Position numbers and translations under genes: made by a program
Origin: Tetragonia tetragonoides
Taxonomy: Eukaryota > Streptophyta > Magnoliopsida > Caryophyllales > Aizoaceae
Assembly: GCA_038025085.1 (NCBI GenBank)
Contig: CM076154.1
Span: forward strand, 26,403,501-26,467,500
DNA length: 64,000 nt
Direction: 5' to 3'
In this document: positions 45,552 through 58,100 of the stretch, in pieces
Layout of the letters: each line of letters starts with the position of its first letter
Numbering within the stretch: position 1 is the first letter of the stretch
The notes under the pieces: generated by a model
Seen by the model: the letters and a program-made list of their open reading frames with translations, nothing else
Databases searched by the model: none
What the model was told of the DNA's origin: nothing

Positions 45552-46574
45552 TTTAAGAGGGTGAGACTCGAAAGTTATGTTTGCTTAATTGTTTAATAAC
45601 ATGTTCCATATTTTGCATCATTTGCGTCATTTGCATGTGTTTGGTCACAACCTTTTGACCCTTATCAACCCTCGAGGAAGTTCGTGTCGTAACTCGTAGA
45701 CAACCCGTATATGTAAAGGAATATACAGTTGCCCTATCATGCAAACCGACGCTTCTTCACCCATGACTCATCGACTCTTGTTGGTGAAAAAGAATTACAA
45801 TTGATGTGTTGACCATCCACCGAACGGAAATTGTAATTTGTCGTGGTGACCTCACAAGAGCCAAAATCCTCTAACCCACATTCGTGCATTCGCTTGCTTG
45901 TTGTGCATGTGTCGTTGTAATGCCCGTCTGATCACATGTTTGCCTGTAACTGCGTCGTTGTAATGCTCGCCTGAATGTATGAATATCGTGACTATGTGCC
46001 AACATATACTTACGTGCTAGGAGTCTTTTCTTTTATTTTTAGCTAGTTCCTAATGCCCAAAAATGGTGCGAGAATTCAATTCAATGAACACTCGTCATTT
46101 TCCCAATGATATATTTTGTCAAAGTCATGAACAATTTCCTAGATCTTATAGCAAAAAAAAAGAGTCAGTCACTCCAATTTCCCCACTCCCATTTTCTATT
46201 TCTTTTTTTCTTTTGATGTAATATAGATTCGGTCAAAACAAAAGAAAAAACAAAAATGGCGTTAAAAAAAACACGCTAAAAAAAAAAGTTTGCGGAAAAA
46301 TATTAAATAAAATGGCCGAAATTTCTTTTATTTTATTTTATCCCATTTTCCTTGAGTCTAAAAAAAAATAGGATAGTCCATCTTTTTCAATTTTTCTTAT
46401 TTTCGTTCATTGAATTTATTTTTCTTTGATATTAGGGGAAATATTTGGGCATTTAGGCTTAAGGATCTTGTTTTTTTTTAGGACAATGTGTTTTCTATGT
46501 GCCGGTCGTCCTTTTTCTTAGGTGAAAGTCTCATGGTCTTTTCTTGTTACTAAGTGCTCCATGCTTCCTATTCA
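45552..46574 (+). other. Leader of the plus-strand Tat-like copy
   Basis: Untranslated leader. The first about 230 bp match 35190-35430 in reverse; the remainder has A- and T-rich tracts (46150-46400). No gene recognised. Confidence 0.6.
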
Positions 46575-47992
46575 TGATAGAGGGTCCAAAGAAGAAGAGA
46601 CTTGACAGAGGTTCAGTTTGACTTTCGACAATACATTGATCCAATTCACCTCAATTGCACCATGATCAGAACGGTTCCAGGTACCTTGTCGAGATGACAG
46701 ACCGATTTGACAGTCGAAAGCTGACATTACCAACATTAAGTCAATACAGTTATAGGATACGCCAATGTTTGTCCCCTCATTTGAAAATCGGAAATCCATA
46801 TCTCAGGGAAAGCCTAATCCATTTCTTCAAGAGCTAGAAAAGAAACGCAAGAGTGGAAAATCTTCCTCCAATGTTTCGCCAAAAAGAGTTTCTCACACCC
46901 CGAAACAAGCCAAGGAGGAAATTCGCCCCATTAGGAATAACTCTCAGTACGACTTTTGAGAGGCTAGTGGACAAAGATATGCTGCAACCTATAGGTCCCA
47001 CTCCATAACCATCTATTAAGGGCCGTAACTGGAAAGAAGACGAGTACTGTAAGTACCATCAAGGAAAAGGGCATGACACAAACAACTTTTGGGCTCTTAA
47101 ACATGCCATCCTAGGCAAAATAGACAATGACACTCTACCATTACCTAAAACTGAAGAAGCTGAAAGTACTGATAACCTCCTGGTTTCCATCAACCATATC
47201 ACAACTGAAGATCCCAAAGATTACTCTCATCTCATTTACGGTGAGGAAATTGCTATGATCTCACAAAATCCTTAGGAAGAAGAGTTAGATCTGGGGAAAG
47301 GCAAGATGGAAGACGATAGAGGTCAGATACAAGAAAGTCTAGGCCGCATAATCAAGGGAATTCAAGAAATAAGAGAAAAGGTTGACATTGTAGAAGAGCG
47401 CACCTCCAAGCGCAGGAACACAGTCATCTTGGTTAAAGAAGAAACTTGGTGGCGTCATGACCACCTCTACCACAAAATGTCCAAGTATGGATACGTCCAT
47501 CCAAGGACTCCCACGTCAAGGCTTCTCCCAAAAGACGGAAATTCATTCCTGAGCTGCACCTACTGCGCAGCTTAAAGACACCACATCAATCAGTGCAGGC
47601 GCTTTAAGGGACTAGTTTTACGCTTCATCGACCAAGGAACAATGTGGCCGCCATAAACTTGGACAGTCAGCTTGTGTAGTCATAGTCAGGAACTATAAAC
47701 CCCTCTCTTCGCACCAATGGAAACTATCATGAATGCCCTAGTGTGGAGAGGTGACATTCAACCTTGCATCCCTCAGGAAGATGTCAAAGCTTCACAAGAA
47801 GAAACTCGGCCTTATTGCAAGTATCACCGAGTCTTTGGACACCATACAGACGACTATCTTCGCCTAAAAGACGATATCCAATGTGTCATTGATAGAGGAG
47901 AAGTTCCACCACCACTGAGGGATGGCGATGTCCAGAGCCGGCTCAGAGGGAAGGACAAGGAGGGCGACCACTCAGGGCCCAAAGAAAAATAG
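46575..47992 (+). pseudogene. gag: Tat-like gag and zinc-knuckle region, plus copy, degraded
   Basis: Short frames carry gag pieces: PFLQELEKKRKSGKSS (46765-46959), then about 47030-47150 with YHQGKGHDTNNFWALKHAIL. The frame 47306-47575 has MSKYGYVHPRTPTSRLLP, and 47717-47992 has CKYHRVFGHHTDDYLRLKDD, matching the minus-copy frame at 40566-41057. Stops and shifts separate them. No protease active site was recognised in this copy. Confidence 0.7.
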
Positions 47993-48485
47993 GGAAAAAA
48001 GAGCCCAAAAAAAAATGTCTCCCTTTAATTGTAAAAAAAAAAGGATGTATTGTCATCTTAAGGGCCCATTTTGTTTCTTTTGCCTTAGGGCCCATGAAGA
48101 GTGAGGATCGCCGCTGGGCGATGTCGATGATGGAGCCTGGAATTAGTTGGCTGAAGCAAGAGCTAGAGGAATCGAGTCTGAGTCCCCAAGTTTTGTCGAG
48201 TTAGGATCATAGCTAAATCTCTAGGTTGAGTCTTGAACAGGCGGTGTTCCCCTTTTAGTTTTTTCTAAATCTAGTTTCTTTTTGACGGGAATTAGAGACC
48301 CTCTTCTCTAAAGTCATGTATGCTTATCTTTTTGCAAATCAATAAAAATTCCTCTTGCTCATTTCTTCCTTTGTTTAGCTATTGATAAATCCAATGACCT
48401 CAAAGTTGCACAAATCATTAACTAATCAATTTAACCAATGTAAGTAAACTTTGCAAAGCAAGAATGCAAATTATCTCTTTCACAG
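47993..48485 (+). other. Non-coding segment ending in an acceptor-like site before pol
   Basis: It lies where RT and RNase H should be. It has A-runs (48008-48042) and a segment also present in the minus copy (40270-40560 reversed). It ends TTTCACAG at 48485 before the pol linker. Ogre elements are known to have an intron between gag-pro and pol, so this may be a relic of it. Confidence 0.5.
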
Positions 48486-49823
48486 GAATTTGAGCAGCTG
48501 AACTCCCTCAACAATGCCCAACTCCACATACAAAGAAGAAGCGAGCCAGCCTTCTGCAACAACCTCGACACAAGCCTAATCCTGGCTCCGATCGAAGAAG
48601 GCCCTTGGTACCAAGATGTCTTCAACTACATCACCAAAGGCATATACCCTCAGGACGCCCCAATAAGAGCTCAATGGGTCATCTGTCTCTTAGCAGCACA
48701 ATATGTAAACTACAAGGGGGTTCTATACAGATGTGTTGAACGCCGAAGAAGCCGCAGAAATCATGGATGAGGTACACAATGGGGTTTGCGGACCACACAT
48801 GAATGGTCGAATGCTCTATAGAAAGGTCCTACGACTAGGATACTATTGGACCACCATGGAAAGAGACTGCTACGACTATATCAAAAAATGCAAGAAGTGT
48901 CAGATATATGCCAACCTACAACATATGCCACCCTCAATGCTCCATAACTTCACATCCCTTTTACCATTTTCTGCATGGGGTATAGATATCATTGGTAAAA
49001 TCACCACAAAGGGATCTGAAGGATATGAATACATCCTAGTAGCCATAGACTATTTTACCAAATGGGTTAAAGCACAGTCTTATGCCATCATCACATCCAA
49101 ACAAGTGTCCAAATTCAAAAAGAACAACATCATCTGCCGATACGGCGTTCCACATGAAATCATTAGTGACCATGGATCCCATTTCAATACCGAAACAGCC
49201 ACCCTACTAAAGAACTACAAAATCCAGCACCACAAATCATCCCCTTATCGTCCTCAGACCAATGGTGCAGTAGAAGTCGTCAACAAAAACCTCAAGACTG
49301 CCATCGAAAATATGATAGGAAACTACAAACATTGGCCCATAAAACTCTCGTTTGCCCTTTGGGGGTATAGAACGTCCATAAGATCATCCACAGGAGCAAC
49401 ACCTTATTCCCTAGTCTACGGGATGGAAGCTGTACTACCCATAGAAGTCCAGCTACCCTTCATGCGTATAGCCTTAGAGGGTGAAATTCCAGAAACCCAA
49501 TGGATGCAAGCTCGTCATGAGGAACTCATGTTCACAGATGAAAGACGTCTACGGGCTCTAGAGAATTCACACATGTACCAGCAACGTAAGCCAGAGCATT
49601 CAACAAAAAGGCTCGACCTCGAAATCTGAAAGAAGGGGACTTAGTTGGGAAAGAATTACGTGCCCCAATTACTAACCCCAGAGGCAAATTTTGACCAAAT
49701 TGGTCTGGTCCGTTCATTATCAAAGACATCTTATCAGGAGGCGTAGTCCGGCTTATGGACATTGATGGCATCGAGTTCAGTCAGCTCACCACCATGGACC
49801 AACTGAAAAAGTGCTACGTCTAA
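48486..49823 (+). pseudogene. Integrase and pol C-terminal region, plus copy (298-aa open core)
   Basis: The linker EFEQLNSLNNAQLHIQ opens at 48486. A frameshift near 48735 leads into the frame 48733-49629. There the zinc-binding HHCC (H15, H22, C53, C56 of that frame) and all three catalytic acids (D85 in GIDIIG, D146 in SDHG, E181 in NGAVEVVNK) are intact. Spacing between the second D and E is 34 residues. C-terminal homology continues after a shift near 49590 to VRLMDIDGIEF and QLKKCYV with a stop at 49821-49823, including one internal stop near 49692. Integrase inserts element cDNA into the host chromosome. The core is open but the full polypeptide is broken. Confidence 0.85.
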
Positions 49824-51734
49824 ATAAAAAGATATTATATAATATATATATATATATACCACTCGGTACTCGGTCAAAAGAAAGCCGCAATCCCAAAAAC
49901 AATCAACAGACTTATCCATATTGAGAAAGAGTAAGGTTTCCTTTCATGTTGTACGTAAACTGAAAAGTATAGGAGAATGCTGCTAATATGAATAAAGTGA
50001 TCAGACTTTCTTTGTCTAAAGTTTCTGTAAGATCTTTGGCTTATTTAGATTGAATTTATACAAATTCTCATGCATAGTCTAATTAGGCCATTGGGCGAGA
50101 GACCGGCCTTCACAGGATCGTAAGCATTTTACATTTAAATAGTTGGTCTGGTGATCGACAATCACTTCAATGACTGCAGAAGATAAGATGGTTCTTGTGT
50201 GACTGGTCTTAGCACACTCATTTCCCTAAAGAAAGCGATCAAATCTTTCTTGGGCAACTTAGAAGTCTAGGGTCTAACCTTAGGTTTACCTTCTGATTCG
50301 GGGTTTAGGCCGTAGTGCTTATGAATATACACCGGCCCTGCTTGCGCGGTCTAGGCAAATGATTCCTCTAAAGTAGGATTTCCGCTAACGAGAAGCCTAC
50401 TTCTATCAAAAACATGACTGACTCTTAAGATTGGACCCGAAAGACAGAGTCCAATCTTCTTATTTGCATAAAAGATGCCCTTATCATACTAAGGCGCTAA
50501 GATGTTGTTCACAACCTAAATAGAGGATGTTGAACCCTGTAAGGAGTCTTTTCTGCAGGGTCCAGCGTCCGCTTCTGTATATCTTATAAAAGAGTGAGAA
50601 TGTCTTATATAGCAAAGAAAGCAATAGAACATAGCGCAACCAAAGAGAGGTCTGGGGCTATTTCGTTGATAAAGGGAAAAAATCATTCATGTCTACAACA
50701 TTTGCCTACAACAGAACATCTGCGGCTTTCCTCGCGCCCTAAGTCTGATTGAAGCTCTGTTCCGAATAAGAATATGATTAACCTTACCAGTCCAACGACG
50801 TTCAGCTAGGTAGAAAAGGCTCGAGAGGAGAGAGGGTGAGAGTGAGATCGGGCGGGGCAGTGAGGATGACGACAGATGGGTCAACGGTCGGTGTCGGATT
50901 CGCCGATGGCCTGCACGATATTTGGGTGGCGATGGTGGGTGAAGAGGTGAGAGAAAATGTGTTAAAAAGGAAATGGGTTAAAATTACAATATTGCCATTA
51001 ATGAAGGGTAAAACAGACTCCCTAGATCTGGGCAATGATGGCTTTGATTTGCTCTCATGCTCTCATTTGAAGTAGTGCTCTCATATGAACCCAACATGTA
51101 TACGAAAGCAGTTGTACGAAGAGATAATACGAACATCAGTTAAAAAGGGAGAATACGAAGAAAGTCAAGAGAAGTGGAAAACGTGGGGGAAGTTGGACAC
51201 CAGCATGAAGGAAGCTAAGTGGATAAGGAGAAGAACTGCTAGATCATGGGCAATTATCTCAGACCCCTATATATACAAGAAGGAACAGAAGAATAAGGCA
51301 ACAGAGCTCATATTGACAAGACGTCATAAATTAGACATTAGAGTAGTGTTAGTATATCTTAGGAGTAGATTATCAGTTAGGCTCTTCGAGCAAGTCACTC
51401 AGCAATGACGCCTTCTTTTGAGGTATAATTGCTTTATCTTTCCTTTTTGTGTTTTGAATCGAATGTATGCCTTACTCTGATCGAATGAAGTATGTTTAAG
51501 ATTCCATCCTAAATCTTGCTCTTTTAAAGTTCCAATCTATGCTTGTTTGTGTGGCTCTCTGCTGAGATATTCGAATATAATAACTGTCACGGTTGATAAG
51601 TGTCCACCTTTTGACCGAGTAGCATTGGAGGTGGAGGAGTGAGTACGAATAGGGAGCGGCCTGCTCCAAGATAGTCCTCGACCCTCTTTTTTGACCTTTT
51701 AGGGTGCGTAGGGTTGTCCTTATAGGTTGCTTGT
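49824..51734. other. Stretch without supported gene
   Basis: It begins with an (AT)n run (49837-49857). The rest contains several frames of 60-107 aa with no recognisable domain. A TATA-like CTATATATACAAG at 51268-51280 could be from an LTR, but no boundaries were found. Confidence 0.4.
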
Positions 51735-51874
51735 GACCCCTAAGTACCAAACACATCACCAAATATTCCAGTAAGCCTGATAAAAAAAGCAGAAAATCTA
51801 TGTGGACCCAAAGACTTATCAGGAGCAAGAAGAAAAACCGCTTCTTTACTTTGGTCATCAATAGCCATTTTCCT
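51735..51874 (-). pseudogene. LINE reverse-transcriptase fragment
   Basis: On the minus strand one frame reads AVFLLAPDKSLGPHRFSAFF followed by IFGDVF. This resembles the N-terminal RT segment of plant L1 ORF2 (FSLxPDKSPGPDGFSAxFF...). It covers about 40 residues with several substitutions, so the call is tentative. Confidence 0.5.
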
Positions 51875-51879
51875 TTCTA

Positions 51880-52185
51880 TACCCTTTGTATACAATGTCT
51901 AGATGTACTCTTTTCCTACAAAGTGTGTCAAGTTCAAACTTCCAAGTCATAAATAAAACTAAAAACTAGAAAATGAGTAAGAATGCGACAGCGGTACAGA
52001 CTTGACTTCTTGGGGAAAGCCAAAAGAAAACAAATCAACACTTCGTTAATTAACTTAAACCCTTCACCCTCCTCGCTCTTTCCTTCTTCCAACGCCAAAA
52101 ATCAAAATTCTACCATAACCCTCACTTCAATCCCAAAAACCCATCTCTCTCTCTCTCTCTCTAGGGTTCACTTCAGTTCACAACA
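51880..52185 (+). promoter_or_regulatory. Upstream region and 5' leader of the BAP31-like gene
   Basis: It contains a (CT)n run at 52144-52163, common in plant 5' leaders, followed by AGGGTTCACTTCAGTTCAC before the ATG at 52186. No convincing TATA box was identified. Confidence 0.4.
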
Positions 52186-55100
52186 ATGATTCACCTATTA
52201 TTCTCAGTGATCATCTTCGAAATGACAATAATTTTGCTACTATTGTTCAGAACTCCTCTAAGGAAGCTTGTTATCATGGGATTGGATCGTATGAAAAGAG
52301 GAAGGGGCCCTGTAATAGTCACAACAGTTGGTGGTACAATCTTGGTCTTGCTTGTTTCAAGTGTCTCAAATGTAATCAACATCCAGCAACGTGAAATCGA
52401 GCCTGGTTCCATTAATCCCACCGATCAAGTTCTTTTCATCCGCAGTCTGCTTGATACCTCTCTAATGGGTATGTACGATCTTGATTCAGTTACTTTAGTT
52501 TGTTACTGATTTTTGTTTATTTTAGAATCCCAAAGAATGATTTTATGCAGATTAGATTATTTTTATGAAAATTAATTGGGTATTTGCTGGTGGTAGTTGT
52601 ACTGACAAGTAGAGTGTGTGTTGTGGTTCTTGTGAAGTAAATTGACTTTGTTACTGATTTTATTTTATTTTTTTTAAAATTCTTGAATCCCTTAGAATGA
52701 TTTTATGCAGATTAGATTGTTTTGATGAAAATGAATTGGGTATTTGCTGGTGGGACTGGGAAATGATTAACTGAGGAGTAGAATAGAAGATATAAATGTT
52801 CTGGGGTATTTTTTTGTATGTTGTGGTTCTTGTGAAGTGAAGCGAAGTTTGTGTGTATGTTGGTGACCTTTAAAAGGTGGAATGGTGAGATGGGTATTTG
52901 GGGCAATCAATTATTAAGTGATGATGATTTGTCCTCAGCTGAACTACTGGATACCCATTTTGAAATAATACAGCTTTGGATGTTAGATTCAAGTGATAGA
53001 AATTGCAACACATTATCATTCATCAATGGGCTTGCTATGCTACTGGGAGCTGCAAAGGGGGTAGATTGGGTGCACCCTGGCGATCATATTTAAATAGTGA
53101 ATGGCTGAAGAACTACTTAGCAATTTAGGAGTGTGGGAGAGGTATGCTTTGAGGTTGGATCTCAATGAATTTGTCTTACTTCCTTAGGTAGACACTGTAG
53201 TAATCATATTTGGTTGGATGCTGTTCCCTTTGTATTTTGGGTTATATTGGTTAGTGGTCACTAAGAGACCCTGAGGTACATCCATGACCACTTATGATAC
53301 ATGGAAACATGAGTGGCCTTCTGAATTTTCTTTGGTTTGATATTTTGATATCCAATCAATGTAATGTTTCATTTAGCTGTCGAAAAGTCTGTCCATGAGG
53401 TTAGATGCAGTATGTCAGTGCTAATGCTACCTAGCAAGTTTGTAGAGAAAGGAAGACCGTAAGAAAAAGTTCTTGAAGATAATATATTGGGAGGCAATAA
53501 TCTTAAAGTGATTAGTAATACTACTGAAGTAATTACTTTCTTGTTTCTACCTCGTAAGAAATATTATGCTAATGTAATCTACTAAAGGGAGCACTGATGT
53601 CATATAATGCTCCTTCATTCTGCATCACTACATTTATAATTTGTTAGGAGATTTCTTAGTGGCTATCTTGGTTTTAAAAAGCGCGCCTCAAGCGCGCTTA
53701 AGCGCGAGGCGACCCAAGGCGCAGGTGTCATCGCCTCAGATGGCCAAAGCGAAGCGTTTTCCATGAGGCGAGCAAAAGCGCGCGCCTCAAGCCGCCTCAG
53801 AGTAAAGCGCGAAGCGGCCTGAGGCGGCCGCCTCATGGGCTGACGCGTGATTTCGGCCTGAAATAGGCACAAGATTGAAAAGAAGAAAAGAAAAGTGGAG
53901 GAGAAAGAAGAAAAAGGGCCGGAGATTGTCGATTTCTCGCCGGAGATGGTTGATTTCTCGCCGGAGATGGTCGATTTCTCGCCGGTCATGGTCCATCTTG
54001 TATATCCTCTTTCAATCTGACTCCTTTCCGATCTTCTTCTTTCCTCTGATGCCCAATTTTCATGTTCTCTTTCTTCGCATTCTCTCTCCTCTGTTTGCCT
54101 TCTCTGTTTCTATTTTTATGGGAGAGTGAGCTGCTTTATGGCTGTGTCCTTCTCTTTCCTTTATTACGTTATTATTAAAGCTACTTTTTCAGAAATCTTT
54201 TTGACTTTTCACTTTACTGAGTCCTTTTCTACTGACTCTCTCTTCTTTACAGCTGTCTACATCTGTTTGCTTTTCTTAATTTTTTATACCAGGCTATAAA
54301 AGTGGCCCTTCAAACTTCACTTCTTTTTTGTTTTTAAATTTTAACCGTCACTAACCTATTACGCCTACTACTCCTTATTCGCCTACTACAGTCCTACACC
54401 ATGAGATGACTCACATTTTTTTCTTTTTTAATTTTATATCCATTTCTTGGATTAATCCTTAAGAATAAATCTGAAAAAAAAAATAAAATAAAAGCTTTTA
54501 GAATGCATTTTCAGTAAAGAATTATTGTAAAATTTATTTTATTAATAATTATATTTCTTAAAAAATATGCGCCTCGCCTACGTGAGGCGTGCGCTTTCGC
54601 CTCACGCCTCTCGCCTCGGCGCTTCGACCCCCTTGAAACTCGATGCGCCTCGCGCTTTTTAAAACCAAGGTGGCTATGACAAGACATTGTTGGTGGATTC
54701 ATTTGAGGATTTTGCATGAAAGATTGAAACTGGTTGCCATTTGAAAGGCAATAACCAATAAATATCTTGAATATTTTGAGAACTTAATGTGTTGTCTCTA
54801 GAAACTAGTGAGTCTTTTACATCATTAGTCATTGTGCCACATTTGGCGCATTAATGTTCTGCATCTCTGTACTGCTGTCTGCTACAGAAATAGTAGCTTC
54901 TTTGGATGAACGGTTTGATTTGATAAATTTGTGGGAACTCCTCAAATTACTTTTCTTCTAGTGACAATTCTGTTGCAACATGAGGGTCTTCTTGCAAGGA
55001 AATGAACGAGCCTTCAAAATAATTAAGCTCGCCAACCCAAATATGCTTCTTGTGATTTATTGTGCCTTGGGAGATGGGGAAAATAAGTATTGCAGTTTTT

Positions 55101-58100
55101 CTTTCAATGAGTTCAGTTTTGAAGGATAGATACTTATAGTTAAACTTACTACATTCTATATGTCTACTGGAAATCCCGTTTGATGCTTCTTTCGTCAAAG
55201 TTTCTAAATATCTATCGAAAGAAGAAAAAGGGAAGAGAAGCAAATGCATGCGTTTTTTCGACTTAGCTTCCAGACAGATCTACTGTGCTGATGTATACAG
55301 TAAATGCGAATTGTTTACATTGCAGCAATTCATTAGGTTTACACTCGCCTAAGTCACCTTTATTTTCTTGGAACAAGTAAAATTATTTCCTCTGGAAAGA
55401 GAAAATACGATTCTGAATCAAGACCAAACAAAATTGGTGGTGTTGATTTCAATTCTAATATGCTGAAAACTGTTTGTTTCTGATGTTCAGAGAAACTGGG
55501 CTTCTCTGGGCTATTCTGTAGATGTACTGCTTTGGGAGGACCGAGGACACCCAGTCCTGTTTTTCTGTTTACAGATGTTTGCTAATACAATTTTTCTTTA
55601 AAAAGTAAAAAGGGAAACAAAAACTACTAAAGGGAACTTTGATTGGTTGAAGCCAGAAATTCTGTGATGATTGGGAGAATCGGGAAAGTTAAAGAGATTT
55701 CAAAGAGGGATTAATGTAATATTGATGTACATTATTGTTACAAGTATACCTGGTTAGGAGTCATCATCAGCATTACCCTAGTCTGTCCAACACAAAAGCT
55801 CATATGAGACAGCCTCATGCATGAGGCAGCGGAGAAAGTGTTGCCTGTAACAAAACAGTCTGAGGAAAAAAAGTGATACCTCTAAACTAAAATGTGATAC
55901 TTTTAACACCCATGTTATCTAAAAAAAACATGTGATACTTTTAGTTGCCTCATGCATGAGGCTTTACTGTGGTTTGTTTCTTGAGGCTATGAAATAGTTG
56001 TAGTCATGTGCTTCATTATGAAAATTAGTCGTCGTTTCTTGATTTTGGGGGTGAAATTATGCATGACAATCAAATGCCTTTTGGTTATTAGCCTGCCTTC
56101 TATGTGTAGGTGACAATACCTGTTGCCCTTGTGATGATATTCTATAATGCACTATGAGAATAGTGTTGATAAAACGTTTAAGATACTAATACACTAAGTA
56201 ATACAATTAACTAATTAAGTGATAATATTATTGTGTATTTGGTATTTTCTAATGCTAAATTGCAGATAAGTTCTGTATAGGAATGGGAAACACTTGCGTA
56301 TCCTACATATAGGATGACTAAGAACCTCTATCACCTTCTAGGAAGGTTAACTTGTATGGGTTCCTGCTGGTTGGGGCTAAGGCTGCAAACAACAGATGCG
56401 TGGCCCCATGTATGTATAGGCTAAATGGAGTGGGAGGGCAGCTCTTGGTGGTGGAGAATCATGGTGGCGTGGGTGATGGTTGAGTCACAGAGAACTAGTT
56501 TTGAATTTTAGCTACCTCACAAGGGAAGTGACCCTGAGATCTCAAACATGAAATATGAAAAGCTTTCTGTAATGGGAAGAAAACACTGGATGAGATTCTT
56601 TGTGCCAATCTTCCCCAATTGTGACGCATAATTTGGGCATTGCAAATTTTCCCTAAGTGGATATTCTTGTAGAAAGTTTCCAGGGTGCATTAAAAGGAGA
56701 ACATCCAATTGTAGCGGTTGTGCTTGTTTAGCTGGTTGAGCCTGAAATATTAATCAACAATTGATGCAGCATCGCATATAGGGTATCCTACTTCAATGAA
56801 TCTTAAGGTTGTATTTCCAGGCTGAGCACTCGTTTTTTGTGGGAGTTTGTGCAGCAGGGATAGTTAATGCTGTGACCCTGTGGAATTCATGGTATGGGAT
56901 TGGATCCACAGGATCCTATGGTTTAGATGAGTGAAGAAGGGAACCCTGTAGTATTATTAAGACCTTGATAGATCAGTTCCTGCAAGTGTGTGTAAAGGCA
57001 TAGAATTATAAAGAGAGGAAAATACAATTTTTCAGGTGTCAGAGAGAGAACTTGTCATTCGATGCTCTTTCTGAGGATGCTCCAGGGAAGCTATTAAATC
57101 TCAGAAGCATGGTGTGGCAATGGCTTTTCATCAAGTTTCTTAAAGTGGGCATTGGATCAATGATTTTGAGGAATGCATATTTCTACTTATTCACTTTGTT
57201 TCTCGATACTGTTTCTGGAACAAGAAAGCTAGATGTTAAAGTTAAATTGCTAGCTCAGGACCTAAAAGTGGAGGGGGGGGGGGAGAGGGGAAGGAGAGAG
57301 GGGAAAAGGTTGTTGCAGGCCTTAAGGTGGTCAGCAACTAGCTTTTGCAGTGGTGGGACAATGCCTCAATGGTGAGCATCGACCCCTTTAACGACTGACA
57401 AAAAGACTAATCCATAAAATAGTATGCAAGATCAAAAGAGAACTGACTTGCTTACAAAAAAATCCTAGGAAAACTCCATAAAATAGAGCACCTGTGTAGT
57501 ATACCCTGTTTACATCAGCAACTCATCAGTAGCTTGCTGCTCAGGCATCATTTTTACAGTGCAACATACGTGCACACACATTAACAACTATGTGAGCATA
57601 ACTTGTGCAGTAGGTCTTTCTTTATCGCCAAACAGCCTGCAATTCCGTTCCATCCATATTTTCATTTGTAGTTGCAGCAAGATCTGTTCTTCCTCTTATT
57701 CCAGGTTTTACCTCTATTATGTGTATAAAACCAAGTTAGCCCATCTTTCAAGTTCTTAGCTCTTCTGAACAAACCCAACCAGATCAAAATTTTCTGCCAT
57801 TTCTCCCTAGAATATTCGCAATCAAAGAAAAAATGAGCAGCGGATTCAGCTTGTTTACAGCAAACACAGCACCTGTTAGCAAGACTAATCCCTCTTGCAC
57901 AAAGATTATCAACCGTAGCCAGGGAGTGTTTTGCTGCCATACCCGCAATAACTGTGTTTAGGCGTATTTTCTGTATCCCAGACGGTTCTGAACCATATAC
58001 AAGGTCTCTCATTCCCTACAAAGAATCTTTATGCATGTTCGTTGTGTTGCTCACTGTATTATGTCATATCCACATTTGTTTGATTGTTTTGCTATATTGT

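Larger units (their letters stand above)
45012..49823 (+). mobile_element. Tat/Ogre-like Gypsy element, plus orientation, truncated, without RT/RNase H
   Basis: Same family as the minus copy. It has a 5'-truncated LTR (45012-45528), primer site, leader, gag and zinc-knuckle parts (46575-47992) and an integrase part (48486-49823). No 3' LTR, PMD or RT was found. It abuts the start of LTR copy B head to head at 45011/45012. Confidence 0.85.

Noticed and set aside
50693..51408. Frames of 63-107 aa upstream of the BAP31-like gene
   Set aside because: No homology recognised and no gene structure; the TATA-like site near 51268 was not enough to call an LTR.
53663..53996. Overlapping frames with GEKSTISGEKSTISG-type repeats
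   Set aside because: Arise from the triplicated ATTTCTCGCCGGAGATGG segment inside a non-coding hAT-like element.
54947..55249. 100-aa minus-strand frame in the BAP31-like intron
   Set aside because: No motif recognised; antisense within an intron.
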